NCBI GenBank assembly: GCA_943359495.1
Contig: CALRHY010000015.1
Span: forward strand, 1-12,171
Length of the DNA stretch: 12,171 nt
Direction: 5' to 3'
From: Candidatus Uhrbacteria bacterium RIFOXYB12_FULL_58_10
Lineage (GTDB): Bacteria; Patescibacteriota; Patescibacteriia; 2-12-FULL-57-11
The notes under the pieces are model-generated. The model was not told the origin of the DNA. It made no database searches and saw only the letters and a list, made by a program, of their open reading frames with translations. The position numbers were made by a program, and so were the translations under genes. Below, piece by piece: positions 11,877 through 12,171 of this stretch (the stretch's first letter is position 1; each line of letters begins with the position of its first letter).

Positions 11877-11980
11877 CTTTTGAAAGCGTTGGACCGCCGG
11901 CTTTCTCGGCGTCTCTCCCCTGCTTGTCCACCGAAGCCGTCTGGGCGAAGGTGGATTGGGTGTCCTCTTGAATTGTCAAC
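11808..11980 (-). ncRNA. Candidate structured RNA of about 170 nt
   Basis: It runs from the predicted start of a near-consensus promoter to a terminator, with no good ORF. Besides the terminator hairpin it can form TCCACC/GGTGGA (about 11955-11926) enclosing a small GCC/GGC stem, and GACGCCG/CGGCGGTC (with one bulge, about 11916-11894). No known RNA family was recognised. It could be an independent small RNA or an attenuating leader for the small-membrane-protein operon, since no second promoter is clear between it and ATG 11681. Confidence 0.5.
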
Positions 11981-11986
11981 GGTCAT

Positions 11987-12015
11987 ACTATAGCACCCTT
12001 TGACTATTTTGTCAA
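11987..12015 (-). promoter_or_regulatory. Very strong promoter
   Basis: On the minus strand TTGACA (12015-12010), exactly 17 bases, then TATAGT (11992-11987) preceded by TGC, an extended -10. The start would be near 11980. TTGTCAA occurs on the plus strand at 12009-12015 and again at 11973-11979, so the two copies bracket the promoter and could be operator half-sites. Confidence 0.85.
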
Positions 12016-12066
12016 GAGTCACGGACAAAATGGGAAAGTAGGGTGGGTAGGGGCGTAAGGGAGTAC

Positions 12067-12099
12067 AAAAAAACAGCCCTCGAGCACGAAAGCTGTTTT
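12067..12099 (-). terminator. Terminator for a gene beyond the window
   Basis: AAAACAGC (12070-12077) pairs with GCTGTTTT (12092-12099). On the minus strand seven T follow, so it would end a transcript entering from the right. A T-tract on the plus strand makes it possibly bidirectional. Confidence 0.75.
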
Positions 12100-12112
12100 C
12101 AAAATAATTTTT

Positions 12113-12171
12113 TGTCATCCCAGCGAAGGCAGCCCCGTCCCAAAAGGAGGCCTTTGGCCAAGGATGGACCC
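12113..12171. repeat. Dispersed palindromic repeat, copy C, cut by window
   Basis: The first 20 bases, TGTCATCCCAGCGAAGGCAG, are identical to copy A at 3153. The sequence then diverges and contains a new palindrome, AAAGGCC/GGCCTTT-like, in GGAGGCCTTTGGCCAAGG. The right end lies outside the window. Confidence 0.75.

Noticed and set aside
11768..12118. 116-residue minus-strand ORF near the right end
   Set aside because: It covers a terminator, a strong promoter and the structured RNA and shows no protein motif.
1..12171. CRISPR arrays, tRNA or rRNA genes, insertion sequences
   Set aside because: No regularly spaced direct repeats, no cloverleaf with conserved T-arm, no rRNA signature and no transposase were seen on either strand.

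Overview
The window reads as part of a compact, moderately GC-rich bacterial chromosome that uses the standard code (TGA ends several genes). Small genes, short or overlapping junctions, an Isc-type iron-sulfur operon without HscA/HscB, a split NifU, and an orphan PGM1-like ATP-grasp ligase would fit a candidate-phyla-radiation (Patescibacteria-type) genome. That placement is an inference from gene style; no rRNA or other taxonomic marker is present.

Region 1 (1-5724, all minus strand) is one long iron-sulfur operon. In transcription order: an Rrf2/IscR-like regulator (5724-5317), cysteine desulfurase IscS (5320-4028), an IscU/NifU-like scaffold (3917-3255), two stand-alone Nfu-domain proteins (3138-2917, 2905-2654), a ferredoxin with one cluster cysteine missing (2580-2317), an FAD/NAD(P) oxidoreductase (2198-951) and a bifunctional phosphoglucose/phosphomannose isomerase that runs off the window (893-1). 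Dispersed 'TGTCATCC...' palindromic repeats sit in two of its gaps and a long hairpin in a third. The set covers sulfur supply, scaffold, carriers, electron supply and a cluster-binding regulator.

Region 2 (5725-7290, plus strand) begins with a divergent promoter zone holding two palindromes. It drives an unrecognised 122-residue protein that ends at a terminator. A second promoter follows, then about 135 nt of foldable leader ending in a strong terminator, then a short GCS2-family carboxylate-amine ligase and another terminator. The promoter-structured RNA-terminator-gene order suggests an attenuator or riboswitch, or a free small RNA.

Region 3 (7292-10608, minus strand) holds an M20 metallopeptidase, a pre-ATP-grasp/PGM1-like peptide ligase and a polyprenol-phosphate-mannose-type GT2 glycosyltransferase, each followed or separated by terminators. 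GCS2 ligase, ATP-grasp ligase and M20 peptidase lie side by side and could form a small amide or peptide-metabolite module.

Region 4 (10640-12171, minus strand) has a very strong promoter, about 170 nt of structured RNA ending in a terminator, and then three small membrane or exported proteins (96, 36 and 56 residues). Two of them share a duplicated leader element at almost the same distance from their starts. I recognise no known system here; it and the leader RNA in region 2 are the best candidates for something undescribed.
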